DNA from: an uncultured Phaeodactylibacter sp.
Lineage (GTDB): Bacteria > Bacteroidota > Bacteroidia > Chitinophagales > Saprospiraceae
Assembly (NCBI GenBank): GCA_913057245.1
Contig: CAJXNH010000022.1
Location: 1-60,529 of the forward strand
Direction: 5' to 3'
DNA length: 60,529 bases
Shown here: positions 17,301 through 25,551 of the stretch, piece after piece
Layout: each line of letters starts with the position of its first letter
Position numbering within the stretch: position 1 is the stretch's first letter
Notes under the pieces: model-generated
Seen by the model: the letters and a program-made list of their open reading frames with translations, nothing else
What the model was told of the DNA's origin: nothing
Databases searched by the model: none
Position numbers and translations under genes: made by a program

Positions 17301-20300
17301 CGAGGACCGTATCGGTGGCCACACAGCCCGAAAGTGTGTCGCGTACGGTCAGTACATAAAGCCCCGGTGCGCCAACCGGCTCTGTGATATTATCGCTCAC
17401 ATCACCGAGGGAAAGGCTTCTCCAGTTGTAGGTTACATTAGGCCCCTGCCCGGAGGCAGAGCCATCGAGCAATGCCGTCTCGCTATCGCAGCTAATCAGG
17501 CCATCCACTGCCGCTACTGCTGCAGGGGGGATGGTGTCGTAAACCACCGTGACCATATCTGTAGCGGTACAGCCCGTTGCCTCATCCGTTATGGTGAGGT
17601 TAAAGGTACCCGGTACGGTAACTGTTGGCGTGAGCAGGTCTTCCGTTCCCGGCTCCAACTGACCGCCATCGGGAGAACTCCAGTCGGCTAGTACAGCATT
17701 GGGATTGGCGTTTGTAACGATTGCATTGAGTTGAACATCATTTCCTGTACAGTTGATAGACGGAACGGGGTCCTCCTCAATCATAACCATCGGCAATTCC
17801 GCCTCCGCTGAAACCACAGTGGAATCCAGCGCGGAACAGCCGTTTTGATTATTGATAACTTCAAAGAAATAAGTACCAGGCGTAGTGGTAGAGAAGGACT
17901 CTCCACTAGCCACTTCCGTGCCGGCATCATCCAGCCAGCGAGCGGTATAATCCACGATATCCTCCGCTACAAAACCATTCAGGTTAGCCGCATCGTTACA
18001 GCCGACAAATACGGAATCTGTACCCGGGCTGGCCAAAATGAACGGAGGCGTGGTATCAATATCTATCGTAACAGAATCCGTAGCGCTACAACCACTATCA
18101 ATAAATGATGTGGTGATCACATAGGTACCGGAATCCGAAGCCATAATTTCCCTGGTATCCGCAGTGAAACCATTTGGCCCGGTCCAGCTATAATCCACGT
18201 TGTCCTCCTCTACTACAGAGAGCATGATGGAGGGATTGTTACAATCAATTTGTCCTGGGTCTGCCTGCTCAAATTCTACCAAAGGTAAGTCTGGTGCCAG
18301 CAGCTCTAAAGTGTCGGTAACCACACAGCCGCTGCTATCGTCACGGACCTCGAAGGTGAATACGCCTGGCCCGATGGCCAGCAGGAAGCGGCTATCTGTG
18401 GCACCACATATCTGCCCCCCCTGAGAAGCCGTCCATTCGTACACTACATTGGGGTTTTCAGATACCTGTGTAGCCATTGCACTGATGAAGTTGGCGGTAC
18501 TGCAATCCCCGCAGTTCGCTACACGGTCGGGGCCGACATCTGCGAAAAGTTCAGCTCCTCCAACAGGCACGGTGATGGTATCGGTAAGCGAGAGCCCGGA
18601 ATTATCGAGGATGGTCACCACTACATCGCCCTCGCACAGAAAGCGTGCAGTATTCCCAAATTGGGGAGGCGCAGTTTGCCAGCTAAAGGTATAGGGCGGC
18701 ACGCCACCAGAAACGACCAGCTGTACTTCCCCATCGCAAACGCCAGGGCAGCTTACCGCTGTAATGATGGTGGTATCCAGGAAAAGCTTATCATTGATGC
18801 AGAGTTCTGCGGGTAAATCCAGCAGACTACCCGGACCGTTAGCAGTTGTTACAGTTGGGTTTGGCGTTTCGTTGACCGAAGTGGCGTAGCAGGTATCGGC
18901 TGGGCCAAGTAGCTCGAAGCACATTTCGAAGATCACAGCGGAATCGACAGCAAACAGCGGCTCGGCGCTTGTGAAATCGATACAGGCAGCCCCCACCGGT
19001 TCTGCATCCAGGTCAAAGTTCAGGTTCGGGATAAGCCCCGGGTCAATAAATTCGGTGAAATTGAGGGAGCCCGGCGCCCAGTTGACGCAAAAATCAGCTC
19101 CTGTAATATCTTCAAACTGCCCGACCTGGAAAGGTACACAGACGGTGTCCCGAAGGTCGCCTTCTACCTGTCCTCCCACCAGCCAGAAACCATCGGGGCT
19201 GAGAATACAGTAGTCACCGCCGATACCAGTCAGGCCAACATCCTCGTTGTTGGAACTTGAAGTGATGACTTCGGCTACAAGTGGATCACTGGCAATTTGA
19301 ACCAGGTCACAAGTGCCCGCCAGGTTTTCATCTTCCGGAATTTGGAAACAGAGGGTAAAGATAGAGGTGCCATCTGCCAGGGTTACAGGCGAAGGAGGAT
19401 TCCAGTTGTCAAACAGGATCTGGCCATTGGCAAAGCCCAGGGCATTCAGTGCCGGAGCGCCACTGGGGAGGTTGATGTTCTGTGGGCCAACGCCAATCAG
19501 GTATTCCAGGTTTTCCGGTTCCCAAACGATACTGAACTGCATGTCCTCCACATCTGTGAAGTTGGTTACGGTGAAGTCAAAGCAAAGCGTATCGCCCGGC
19601 TGCCCTTCCAGCCCGCCGGTGAGCTCCATCACAACGCCCGGAGGCTGATTGACAGTCACTTCGCAGTTCGTAGGGTTGATACCGATATTGGGACCGTTGT
19701 TGATTTGGCCCACATCTGCATTATTATTGATAAACTGGAAAGGGCTGTTGCCACCGAGTCCAATCACATCAAAGCATACCTCGAAAATCACATCACCTTC
19801 ATTCCGGGTCTGAGCAGAGCCATCCCACTCAAAGCCTAAAACTCCGTTTTGGGTGTTCAGTTCGTTAAAACCGGTAGCGTTAAGGCCGGGCAGGTTGAAG
19901 CCTTGTACACCCGTATATTGCAGGATGCTGGTATTCCACTGCATGAGGAAACCCAGATCGGTTACGTTTTGGAAGTTGCCACCAGCTTCTACCGCTACAC
20001 AAATCTGATCGTTGACGGTTACCGGAGCACCACAGTTGGCGACCACCTGCACCCCTTCAGGATTACAGGTCCCTACTTCGATTATTCCTGGATTTTGCCC
20101 AACCTGAATATTGGAAAAGCCATTCATGAAGTCGTTGGTCGCTTCCGGACGGAAAAAAGGCTGCCCGGGCTGCTGATCCGCTATAAACACATCAATATCC
20201 CTGGAGCAAGAGCCCGGTTTAAGCCGCAGGCACAATTGGAAAATAAGAGTAGAGTCTGCCAGAGAAAGGAGGTTCTCAGGTGGTGGAGCCCCCCAGGAAA

Positions 20301-21060
20301 CGGTAATACTACCTTCCTGTACCCCCATGGCAGTCTGCGGGTTACCGATATTGCCAGGCCCAAAGTTGGGCAGGTTTTGTGGAATGATCACACTTTCGAA
20401 AGAAGCCAGTGTAGAGTCCCAAACGACGGGAAACTGGAAGGAAGACAAGCTGTCAAGCCCGGTAACGGAGAAGTCAATACAAACGAGGTCGCCCTCATTG
20501 CCTTGCCCGCTGCCGATATCAACGATAAACGGGCGTACGCAAGTGGAGACAAAAGCAGGCTCAACAAAAGTTTGAGTATTGACACAGTTACTGTTGTCCT
20601 TAGTGGTATACCGGTTGGGGCCAACGGTAACGGTAGTAGAGCTGCCGTAAGTTCCGATTGCCCGGAGGCAAAGCTGGAAAATGACCGGTCGGCACGTATT
20701 ATCACAATCATCTAGCGTAACCCCTTCACCATCGCTGATGGTATTGCAATCTTCCACTTCCCACATCACATTGAGGGAGCCAGCGGTGGTTTCAGTGAAG
20801 TTGGCCGCACTCAATCCAGGCAGATTGAACCCTGTGACCTGGACAAATTCGAAGGCGGTGGAGTCCCACAAAATATTGAAATCCGTTGTTGCGATGTTGG
20901 AGAAGTTTTGCACCGTAACATCTATGCAAATCTCTTCATCGAGACAAGGCGGATTTTCGGGCTGCTCAAAATACATCGTGTAAGCCACATTTTGGGCCTG
21001 CAACGAAAGTAAGCCCCCAAAAAAAATGAGTAAGGCAAGGGAAAGAAATCGTTTTTTCAT
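14386..21060 (-). CDS. Giant cohesin/PKD-repeat surface protein with gliding-motility-type (T9SS type B) C-terminal domain
   Basis: A 2224-residue secreted protein. The ATG at 21060 (MKKRFLSLALLIFFGGLLSLQAQ) gives a proper signal peptide; the frame also has an earlier start at 21099. There are four to five cohesin-like modules of about 120 residues up to residue ~750, each with a Cys pair and a phrase like FNILWDSTAFEFVQVTGFNL or FQFPVVWDSTLASFESV. A SprB-type unit (TAVSCPGVCDGEVQLVVSGG) follows. About a dozen PKD/Ig-like modules of ~90 residues then end in SGC-ATDT-like strings, with a VCBS/cadherin-like module near 2040-2130. The type B domain closes the protein: TPNGDGLNDALIFDQ, IFNRWGDIVFQS, GTYYFILRLDIGGGEIIKG. 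It is exported by T9SS, probably as a long surface adhesin. A PorP/SprF-like gene sits 133 bases upstream, as in sprB-sprF pairs. Confidence 0.93.
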   Translation of the reverse strand: MKKRFLSLALLIFFGGLLSLQAQNVAYTMYFEQPENPPCLDEEICIDVTVQNFSNIATTDFNILWDSTAFEFVQVTGFNLPGLSAANFTETTAGSLNVMWEVEDCNTISDGEGVTLDDCDNTCRPVIFQLCLRAIGTYGSSTTVTVGPNRYTTKDNSNCVNTQTFVEPAFVSTCVRPFIVDIGSGQGNEGDLVCIDFSVTGLDSLSSFQFPVVWDSTLASFESVIIPQNLPNFGPGNIGNPQTAMGVQEGSITVSWGAPPPENLLSLADSTLIFQLCLRLKPGSCSRDIDVFIADQQPGQPFFRPEATNDFMNGFSNIQVGQNPGIIEVGTCNPEGVQVVANCGAPVTVNDQICVAVEAGGNFQNVTDLGFLMQWNTSILQYTGVQGFNLPGLNATGFNELNTQNGVLGFEWDGSAQTRNEGDVIFEVCFDVIGLGGNSPFQFINNNADVGQINNGPNIGINPTNCEVTVNQPPGVVMELTGGLEGQPGDTLCFDFTVTNFTDVEDMQFSIVWEPENLEYLIGVGPQNINLPSGAPALNALGFANGQILFDNWNPPSPVTLADGTSIFTLCFQIPEDENLAGTCDLVQIASDPLVAEVITSSSNNEDVGLTGIGGDYCILSPDGFWLVGGQVEGDLRDTVCVPFQVGQFEDITGADFCVNWAPGSLNFTEFIDPGLIPNLNFDLDAEPVGAACIDFTSAEPLFAVDSAVIFEMCFELLGPADTCYATSVNETPNPTVTTANGPGSLLDLPAELCINDKLFLDTTIITAVSCPGVCDGEVQLVVSGGVPPYTFSWQTAPPQFGNTARFLCEGDVVVTILDNSGLSLTDTITVPVGGAELFADVGPDRVANCGDCSTANFISAMATQVSENPNVVYEWTASQGGQICGATDSRFLLAIGPGVFTFEVRDDSSGCVVTDTLELLAPDLPLVEFEQADPGQIDCNNPSIMLSVVEEDNVDYSWTGPNGFTADTREIMASDSGTYVITTSFIDSGCSATDSVTIDIDTTPPFILASPGTDSVFVGCNDAANLNGFVAEDIVDYTARWLDDAGTEVASGESFSTTTPGTYFFEVINNQNGCSALDSTVVSAEAELPMVMIEEDPVPSINCTGNDVQLNAIVTNANPNAVLADWSSPDGGQLEPGTEDLLTPTVTVPGTFNLTITDEATGCTATDMVTVVYDTIPPAAVAAVDGLISCDSETALLDGSASGQGPNVTYNWRSLSLGDVSDNITEPVGAPGLYVLTVRDTLSGCVATDTVLVVQDTMPPLVTLTPAQNLNCNRDTVTFAASVDLDPGTFTIDWGNNISIIEGDTIGRVTEAGIYTITVTNDITGCETILTREVDDLDDEPEIVLATDVLSLDCINQQVMLDATGSTVSDSTVTVQYQWSAIEGSLISPLNGQTVQTDEPGIYVLTLTNVVSNCVVTDTVVVEDNQDTPTAVVEESELLLTCISATGTLDGTGSTTGDNIIYIWQILEGGTVADTLAIGPDVITTPVSTPGIYRLRVLNTVSGCSAASSPVGVEVEGDVPQIVFGAPTDIGFLEYDCNVPDTINVAVSLANDSLFEEANLVYEWSPGVIFDGDFSTVGILQPGIYSLMVTDTTSGCVGENEIVVEDIREFPEVQFANESPSLTCTETTIALDASGSTFLPDTTVYSWMDIDGMELGTNLTLEVTTPGQYQFMVTNTITGCSTVDTLTVSENTNPPAVQLEVPEDFTCITENVLLSAAPTGDANDFTTAWSVEDGGTVIPNDGTLTANADAPGTYQLTLTSNLNGCDSTVIFEVAADTTAPEGEIAMPDFLGCPGQTVTLDASLYGNNGEFDIEWTSMAGNITPATGSFLVDVDAAGTYFLSVTDPTNGCEAIDTVAVELDPEAPMAVGAAPDNILGCGDTLTLDGTGSSEGMIYDYEWVAVGGIGMPPVPITNLTATVDAVGDYLFIVTNTNTGCADTSEVVSILPDDSLPDALAQVDSVSCDGNAFISANLPDGVTGQWTLNSGIGTLQSDSLSATVVTGLGKELVELTWSLSQDGCPDFSSSTITVEPQLAPDAANDIMTVDQGSNQAQAILLANDILTGVPSVTFEFTSEPTLGDVTDQGDGDVTYTLTTNLFGPAQDAFGYVICNADCPTLCDSASVEVSIQRDSMEIETPNGITPNGDGLNDALIFDQLILNPDEYPNNELIIFNRWGDIVFQSRPYGNDWQGENMDGTNLPDGTYYFILRLDIGGGEIIKGDVTILR

Positions 21061-21193
21061 GAGGATGCGGAAATTGGGAAGTATGATCTGAAAATTCATG
21101 GGACTTTCACAATTTTTTTAGTGGCCACCATACCCGGTGTTGATCCGTTAGAGTATAGCAGTATAAGTGTTTGTCGTTGTTCGTCCATTAGGC

Positions 21194-22147
21194 CTAGCGA
21201 TAAAGCGACATCGTCAGGTTAATTTCATGCGTAGCGCCTGCCGAAGGGCCAAAAGAGCTGAAGGAATAATCAAAACCATAGCCGATTCGGAAGGTATTCT
21301 CGTACCCGGCTAGGTCGCCCAGCATTACACCTGTCTCCAGGTGCGCGTTCCCGGCGGTGGAAGCACCGGCGCCTACCCAAAAGTTGACCGGAGTAAAATA
21401 GCGCAGATTAAAATCTACGTTTGTCGGCGCACCCTCTGTGTATTTGATCCATACGGAAGGCTCCAGGAAGCTATTGTCATTAAGGAAGGCATAAAAACCA
21501 AACATACCATAGTAGTGCTGCACGCGCTTGGTGCTGTACTCCCCTTCTTCATTCTGAAAAGTCAGGTCGAGCCCGAATACCTGAGGGACAGACAATCCAC
21601 CGTAAATCATATTGTCGTTGCGGCCCACCATACGGTAATAATACAGGCCAACGCCCACATCCGGGAAAAACTGAGACTGATCAGTTGTACCGACGATGTC
21701 CCCCTGCTCACGCAGGCGGATCTGGGAAGCATCCACGCGGAAATTGACAGCGCCGGCGCTAAGCCCGACGACAAAACCACCCGTCTCCGGATCACCGGAA
21801 ACGATACCAGCTATACGGCCGTAAGCCCCTGTAAACCCGGTTGGCCCGGTTTGGTCATTGATCACATGGCCGCCGGCCATGAACGTAACGCCTGATCCAC
21901 GTGTATGTATATAGGAACCTCTTAGGGTCTGCGTAGTGGGCGCATTTTCCAAACCCACCCACTGGGCACGGTAGGAAGCTCCGAAAGTGATATTTTGGCC
22001 AAAGGCAAGGAAGTCGCTCTCAACAGCAGCAGGGTTGATCACCGTGGCATTCTCACGGTACTGCGTAAATAAGGAAAGCTGCTGAGCATTAAGGCTGGCA
22101 GCCGCTGCGAGAACCAGGAACAATAGCTTGTACTTAAGTCGCGTCAT
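21194..22147 (-). CDS. PorP/SprF-family type IX secretion membrane protein
   Basis: A 317-residue outer-membrane protein. The start MTRLKYKLLFLVLAAAASLNAQ is a signal peptide; an upstream in-frame start at 22213 is disfavoured because it lies upstream of the -7 box at 22169-22176. The body matches PorP/SprF proteins: QLSLFTQYRENATVINPAAV near the N-terminus (family form: NPAxAG), FGASYRAQWVGLENAPTTQT and alternating beta strands to a C-terminal aromatic/Arg end (INLTMSLYR). In Flavobacterium, SprF is needed for export of the type B protein SprB. The gene order here (this gene, then the giant type B protein) suggests the same partner-specific role. Confidence in the family is high; the pairing is inferred. 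Confidence 0.92.
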   Translation of the reverse strand: MTRLKYKLLFLVLAAAASLNAQQLSLFTQYRENATVINPAAVESDFLAFGQNITFGASYRAQWVGLENAPTTQTLRGSYIHTRGSGVTFMAGGHVINDQTGPTGFTGAYGRIAGIVSGDPETGGFVVGLSAGAVNFRVDASQIRLREQGDIVGTTDQSQFFPDVGVGLYYYRMVGRNDNMIYGGLSVPQVFGLDLTFQNEEGEYSTKRVQHYYGMFGFYAFLNDNSFLEPSVWIKYTEGAPTNVDFNLRYFTPVNFWVGAGASTAGNAHLETGVMLGDLAGYENTFRIGYGFDYSFSSFGPSAGATHEINLTMSLYR

Positions 22148-22168
22148 GGGATGAGTTTTTGAGATGCG

Positions 22169-22176
22169 CAAATTTA
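22169..22176 (-). promoter_or_regulatory. -7 promoter box for the porP/giant-protein unit
   Basis: The minus strand reads TAAATTTG, followed by C. It ends 21 bases before the porP-like start. No other strong box is seen before the giant gene, so both genes may be transcribed from here. Confidence 0.5.
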
Positions 22177-22798
22177 GAAAATTTATACGCTCGAAAAACG
22201 AATGATCTGTCATTAATTATAAAAAATAACATATAAAAAAGTTCAAGATACATAAAGAAGTGAAGTACAAACAATTAAGCAGGCAAAGACAGCGCCGCAT
22301 TCACAAATAACGGTGAATAAGCAGCGCGCACAAAGATTAATAGGGAATGGCGGGAGCCCCGGCGTTCCAACCTCAATCCAGCAATATGTAGTTCTGTACC
22401 TCTAAAGCTCTTGCGTGGCTAAACGTCAACAGCAGGTCATAATCCAAAACGCAAAGTACGCTTTCTTATTTCCTGCAGTACTGCGCAACCACTCACACCT
22501 GAAAGAAAAAGCCTCCATAACGGAGATGCTTTATTCCCAGACTTTCACCTTTGCGCATAGCAAACGACCGGGTTTTCCAAGCGAGTCCAAATTTAGGCGT
22601 TTGGTTTTAGATTAATGTATTTTATCTATGATAATTTTAGCCGATGTTAGTGCTCTTCTTATTATTCAGCCAGGCACAACACAATACAGCTTGCTGATAT
22701 TCAGACCAATGCACGACATTGAGATTCGTCCCAAAGACCAAGTATTCTGATAACCATCGCGCAATACTCAGGGAGAGCCACAGGGCAGTAACAACGGG
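22177..22798 (+). other. Intergenic stretch without a supported gene
   Basis: About 620 bases between the PorP-like gene and the hydrolase gene. I see no convincing coding frame. A second TAAATTTG box lies on the minus strand at 22588-22595 and could give a long leader or a small RNA. The 40-codon frame at 22628-22750 has no supporting feature. No palindromic repeat of the family seen elsewhere is present. Confidence 0.5.
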
Positions 22799-22826
22799 CA
22801 AAAGAGAAATGGGCAACCCCCGCCCA
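22799..22826 (-). terminator. Possible terminator of the glycosylasparaginase-like gene
   Basis: On the minus strand TGGGC and GCCCA enclose a G-rich loop, followed by TTTCTCTTTT. The stem is only five base pairs, so it is weak evidence. It lies about 43 bases past the stop at 22869. Confidence 0.4.
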
Positions 22827-22868
22827 CAGAGGGAGTAACCTCAATATCGAATAGAACCTGAACAGTAT

Positions 22869-23837
22869 TTACCGGGATAAGAAAAAGGTGCTTTTGGTAA
22901 TGGTTGGCTCGGGCCCGTTGGAGATTGCATACGTAAAGCCCTTGTGCAAGGCATAGCCGCCGTAGGTGCCGTCTTTTCGCAAAGCCAGAAAACACACCTG
23001 GAATTCTTCGTGGTTTTTCTGCTTTTTCACTACACGCTCTACAGCCGCCCGGCAAGCTTCTTCAGCCGTACGGCCCTGCCGCATTAGTTCCACAACAAGA
23101 AAAGAGCCACATACCTTGACGATGGCTTCTCCCATACCGGTAGCCACTGCACCACCAATTTCATTATCAACGAATAAGCCTGCGCCGATAATTGGAGAGT
23201 CTCCTACCCTGCCATGCATCTTGAATGCGAGCCCTGACGTGGTACAGGCACCAGAGATATCCCCATCCTTATCCATGGCCAGCATACCAATCGTATCGTG
23301 GTTTTCAATATTGATAATGGGTTGGTATTTAGCTTCTTTTTGCCAGTTTTTCCAGGCTTGCTCCGCTTCCGGTGTGAGCAGATTTTCTTCCTGAAAGCCA
23401 TTCTCCAGTGCAAACTGACGGGCACCTGCGCCTGCAAGCATGACGTGTGGCGTCTCTTCCATAACTTTGCGCGCTACCGAAATAGGGTGCTTGATATCCC
23501 GCAAAAAGCAAACCGAACCGCAATCTCCCGCAGCATTCATGATGCTCGCATCGAGGGTAACGTGCCCGTCCCGGTCCGGTCGGCCTCCGTACCCGACAGA
23601 CATGTCTTTAGGGTCGGCTTCAACGGTCTTCACCCCTTCTTCCACTGCATCTAAAGCGGATTTACCGGAAGCTAAAGCTGACCAGGCTGCCCGGTTCGCG
23701 TTGACATTATTCCAGGTAGAGAGCACAACGGGACCTTCGACCTTTTTCTCGGCTTTAGCCCGAAGCAGGGATGGCGCAACAGTCAGTCCGATGGCACCAC
23801 CAAGCGCTTTTTCTATAAATTTCCTTCTGGAAGACAT
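22869..23837 (-). CDS. N(4)-(beta-N-acetylglucosaminyl)-L-asparaginase / isoaspartyl peptidase family protein
   Basis: Ntn-hydrolase of the glycosylasparaginase/isoaspartyl-peptidase family, 322 residues. The ATG at 23837 gives MSSRRKFIEKALGGAIGLTV, a twin-arginine-like signal, so the enzyme is exported folded. The frame also extends to 23906. The autocleavage site is visible as ENHDTIGMLAMD near residue 180: processing before the Thr frees the catalytic nucleophile. GRVGDSPIIGAGLFVDNEIG and VATGMGEAI are the conserved substrate-pocket stretches of the beta subunit. It probably removes Asn from N-glycan stumps or cleaves isoaspartyl peptides during scavenging of glycoproteins. It is a single gene with no operon partner closer than the outer-membrane protein gene upstream (87 bases). 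Confidence 0.93.
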   Translation of the reverse strand: MSSRRKFIEKALGGAIGLTVAPSLLRAKAEKKVEGPVVLSTWNNVNANRAAWSALASGKSALDAVEEGVKTVEADPKDMSVGYGGRPDRDGHVTLDASIMNAAGDCGSVCFLRDIKHPISVARKVMEETPHVMLAGAGARQFALENGFQEENLLTPEAEQAWKNWQKEAKYQPIINIENHDTIGMLAMDKDGDISGACTTSGLAFKMHGRVGDSPIIGAGLFVDNEIGGAVATGMGEAIVKVCGSFLVVELMRQGRTAEEACRAAVERVVKKQKNHEEFQVCFLALRKDGTYGGYALHKGFTYAISNGPEPTITKSTFFLSR

Positions 23838-23924
23838 ATGTGTTTTGGTTAATATTTGGTCAATGGAAACTGCCCGGGGCCGGTTTCTGTCTTGGGAAAG
23901 GTACAAATTCTTTTGAAAAATTAT

Positions 23925-25154
23925 TCAAAAGTTGAACACTCCGGTAGCTTGGGAGGGTAGAACAGCGGGCAGGGGTAATTCTTCAGTTAGCGGCTTTTTG
24001 GTGGGTACGCGCAGTTGCTTCAGCCATTCAAACAGGGGCTCGTAAGTTGCTTCCAGGCTTTTTAGCCAGATAGCTTCGGCGCTGCCTTGACAAACCACAG
24101 CTTCATCGGTTAGTACCCCATCAGCATCGGTATCCAGGACCGGGCAACCGAAGCGCCCAAGAGGGCCGGATAAGCTTGGGCAGTGGTCATCCAAATCGGC
24201 AAGCCCGTCTCCGTCTGAATCGGGGCAGCCTTGTGTTCGTTTGCTGCCCCGGGTGTTGAGGCAGCGATCTTCCCGGTCTGCAATCCCATCGAGGTCCGTA
24301 TCCGGGCAGCCATTAAGGCTACGTGGGCCGGGCTCGCCCAAACATAGGTCCTCAAGGTCTTCCACCCCATCGCCATCTTCATCCGGGCAGCCAAAAGCCG
24401 ACCAGTTGCCTTTGATCTTTGGGCAATGGTCTTCTTCATCTGCAATCCCGTCCTTATCCTGGTCTTTTGGCAACAGCCGGAACGTAACCGTAAGCGCTCC
24501 CGAGGGCAACCAGTCCGGTGTGGCAGGGTTCCCGGCTTCGCTAATACCGTCTAAATAGTCAGAAAATGCCGTTGCTGTACTGAACTCGAAGCCCACAACC
24601 ATACTCCGGGTGAGATCCGCTTTAAGCCCTACGCCCACAGGAAGCAGGAAACCATGCTTTGGGTAGTCCTTAGCCTGATCTTTGGTAATCCCACCTGATT
24701 GGAATTCCGTATTGGCTCTGTCGAATTTCGCTTCCGCCGTATATCCTACCCAGCCGCCACCGATGTACAAATAAGGAGAAAGGACCCGTTTGAACTGCCT
24801 TGGCCCCGGATACCGACGTTGCCCGAAGGGCTCCCACTCTACCGCCAGCGCAGCGGTGCCTATGGAGGATTGAAAGCTAAAATTTCTTTGTGTGAAACGG
24901 GGAAGGTCTACACCGCTGAGTTCAGTGTAGGTAAGGTGAGTGCGGATGGACCACTCCGGATGCAGGTGGTAGCGGACTAAAAACCCGTATAGCCCACCGG
25001 TTTCGTCCAGTTCCGGGAACATCGTTTCGGTGAGCTCTCCCTGATAGCCCGAAAGACCAGCCAGAAAACCGCCCTCCAATTTTGCAGGTTGCGCCTGCAT
25101 CTGCCCCGACAACAAAACCGCCAGGGCTGTGAAGTAAATAGTGTGTAGCCTCAT
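23925..25154 (-). CDS. Outer-membrane barrel protein with thrombospondin type 3 repeats (no OmpA domain)
   Basis: A 409-residue protein with signal peptide MRLHTIYFTALAVLLSGQMQAQ. Residues about 25-235 look like the DUF6089-type eight-stranded barrel common in this phylum (FLAGLSGYQGELTE, SPYLYIGGGWVGYTAEA, GFEFSTATAFSDYLDG). Residues about 240-345 hold five calcium-binding TSP3 units of the form DxDxDGxxDxxDxC (DQDKDGIADEEDHCP, DEDGDGVEDLEDLC, DTDLDGIADREDRC, DSDGDGLADLDDHC). In most relatives this linker leads to an OmpA peptidoglycan-binding domain. Here the last 60 residues contain no such motif and the protein simply ends in ATGVFNF. It is a surface or periplasmic protein of unknown ligand. 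Confidence 0.85.
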   Translation of the reverse strand: MRLHTIYFTALAVLLSGQMQAQPAKLEGGFLAGLSGYQGELTETMFPELDETGGLYGFLVRYHLHPEWSIRTHLTYTELSGVDLPRFTQRNFSFQSSIGTAALAVEWEPFGQRRYPGPRQFKRVLSPYLYIGGGWVGYTAEAKFDRANTEFQSGGITKDQAKDYPKHGFLLPVGVGLKADLTRSMVVGFEFSTATAFSDYLDGISEAGNPATPDWLPSGALTVTFRLLPKDQDKDGIADEEDHCPKIKGNWSAFGCPDEDGDGVEDLEDLCLGEPGPRSLNGCPDTDLDGIADREDRCLNTRGSKRTQGCPDSDGDGLADLDDHCPSLSGPLGRFGCPVLDTDADGVLTDEAVVCQGSAEAIWLKSLEATYEPLFEWLKQLRVPTKKPLTEELPLPAVLPSQATGVFNF

Positions 25155-25417
25155 TGTTTATCGAATTCAATATGCCGGAAAGCTCCCTCCGGCTTATACC
25201 ATGTTTTCCCGTCACATTTGCAACGGCCTTAATGCTGTTTATGCTGGTCGAATGGATGGATGTGCCCCCGAATCGGGGTATATGGGTGTTCTTTTTGCGA
25301 AGGGGGATAAATCTACTACACAAGGTACGGCTATTGCATCACATAGCAAAAAAACAAATAAGAATTAACAAGATTTCATTAGAGTTTATTAAGGTAGGTT
25401 TTGTGTAGGGTATGGAT

Positions 25418-25510
25418 GAGTATTTTTTGCCAGATCAAAGAACGCCCGGAACCTCGTAGCCAAAGCTACGAAGGTGAGGACGAGATGCAGAGCTGGTGAA
25501 AAAGACTATT
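25418..25510 (+). repeat. ~93-bp imperfect inverted repeat with strong central hairpin
   Basis: In the 397-base gap between the TSP3 gene and corA. The centre is CGTAGC-CAAA-GCTACG (25455-25470), extended by ACCT/AGGT. The outer arms AGTATTTTTTGCCAG and CTGGTGAAAAAGACT pair imperfectly. The rest of the gap shows no coding frame. It resembles a short mobile or REP-like palindromic unit and is a single copy in this window. Confidence 0.5.
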
Positions 25511-25551
25511 CAGAGACATACAAAATTTGCGTTAATAAACTCTATTAGCTG

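Noticed and set aside
15121..20715. Several 100-290-codon plus-strand frames opposite the giant surface protein
   Set aside because: Shadows of the repeat-rich gene; none has a recognisable motif or start context.
22628..22750. 40-codon plus-strand ORF (MIILADVSALLIIQPG) in the 22.2-22.8 kb gap
   Set aside because: It has no signal, no domain, no promoter box at a sensible distance and no neighbour support; the composition matches the surrounding non-coding DNA.
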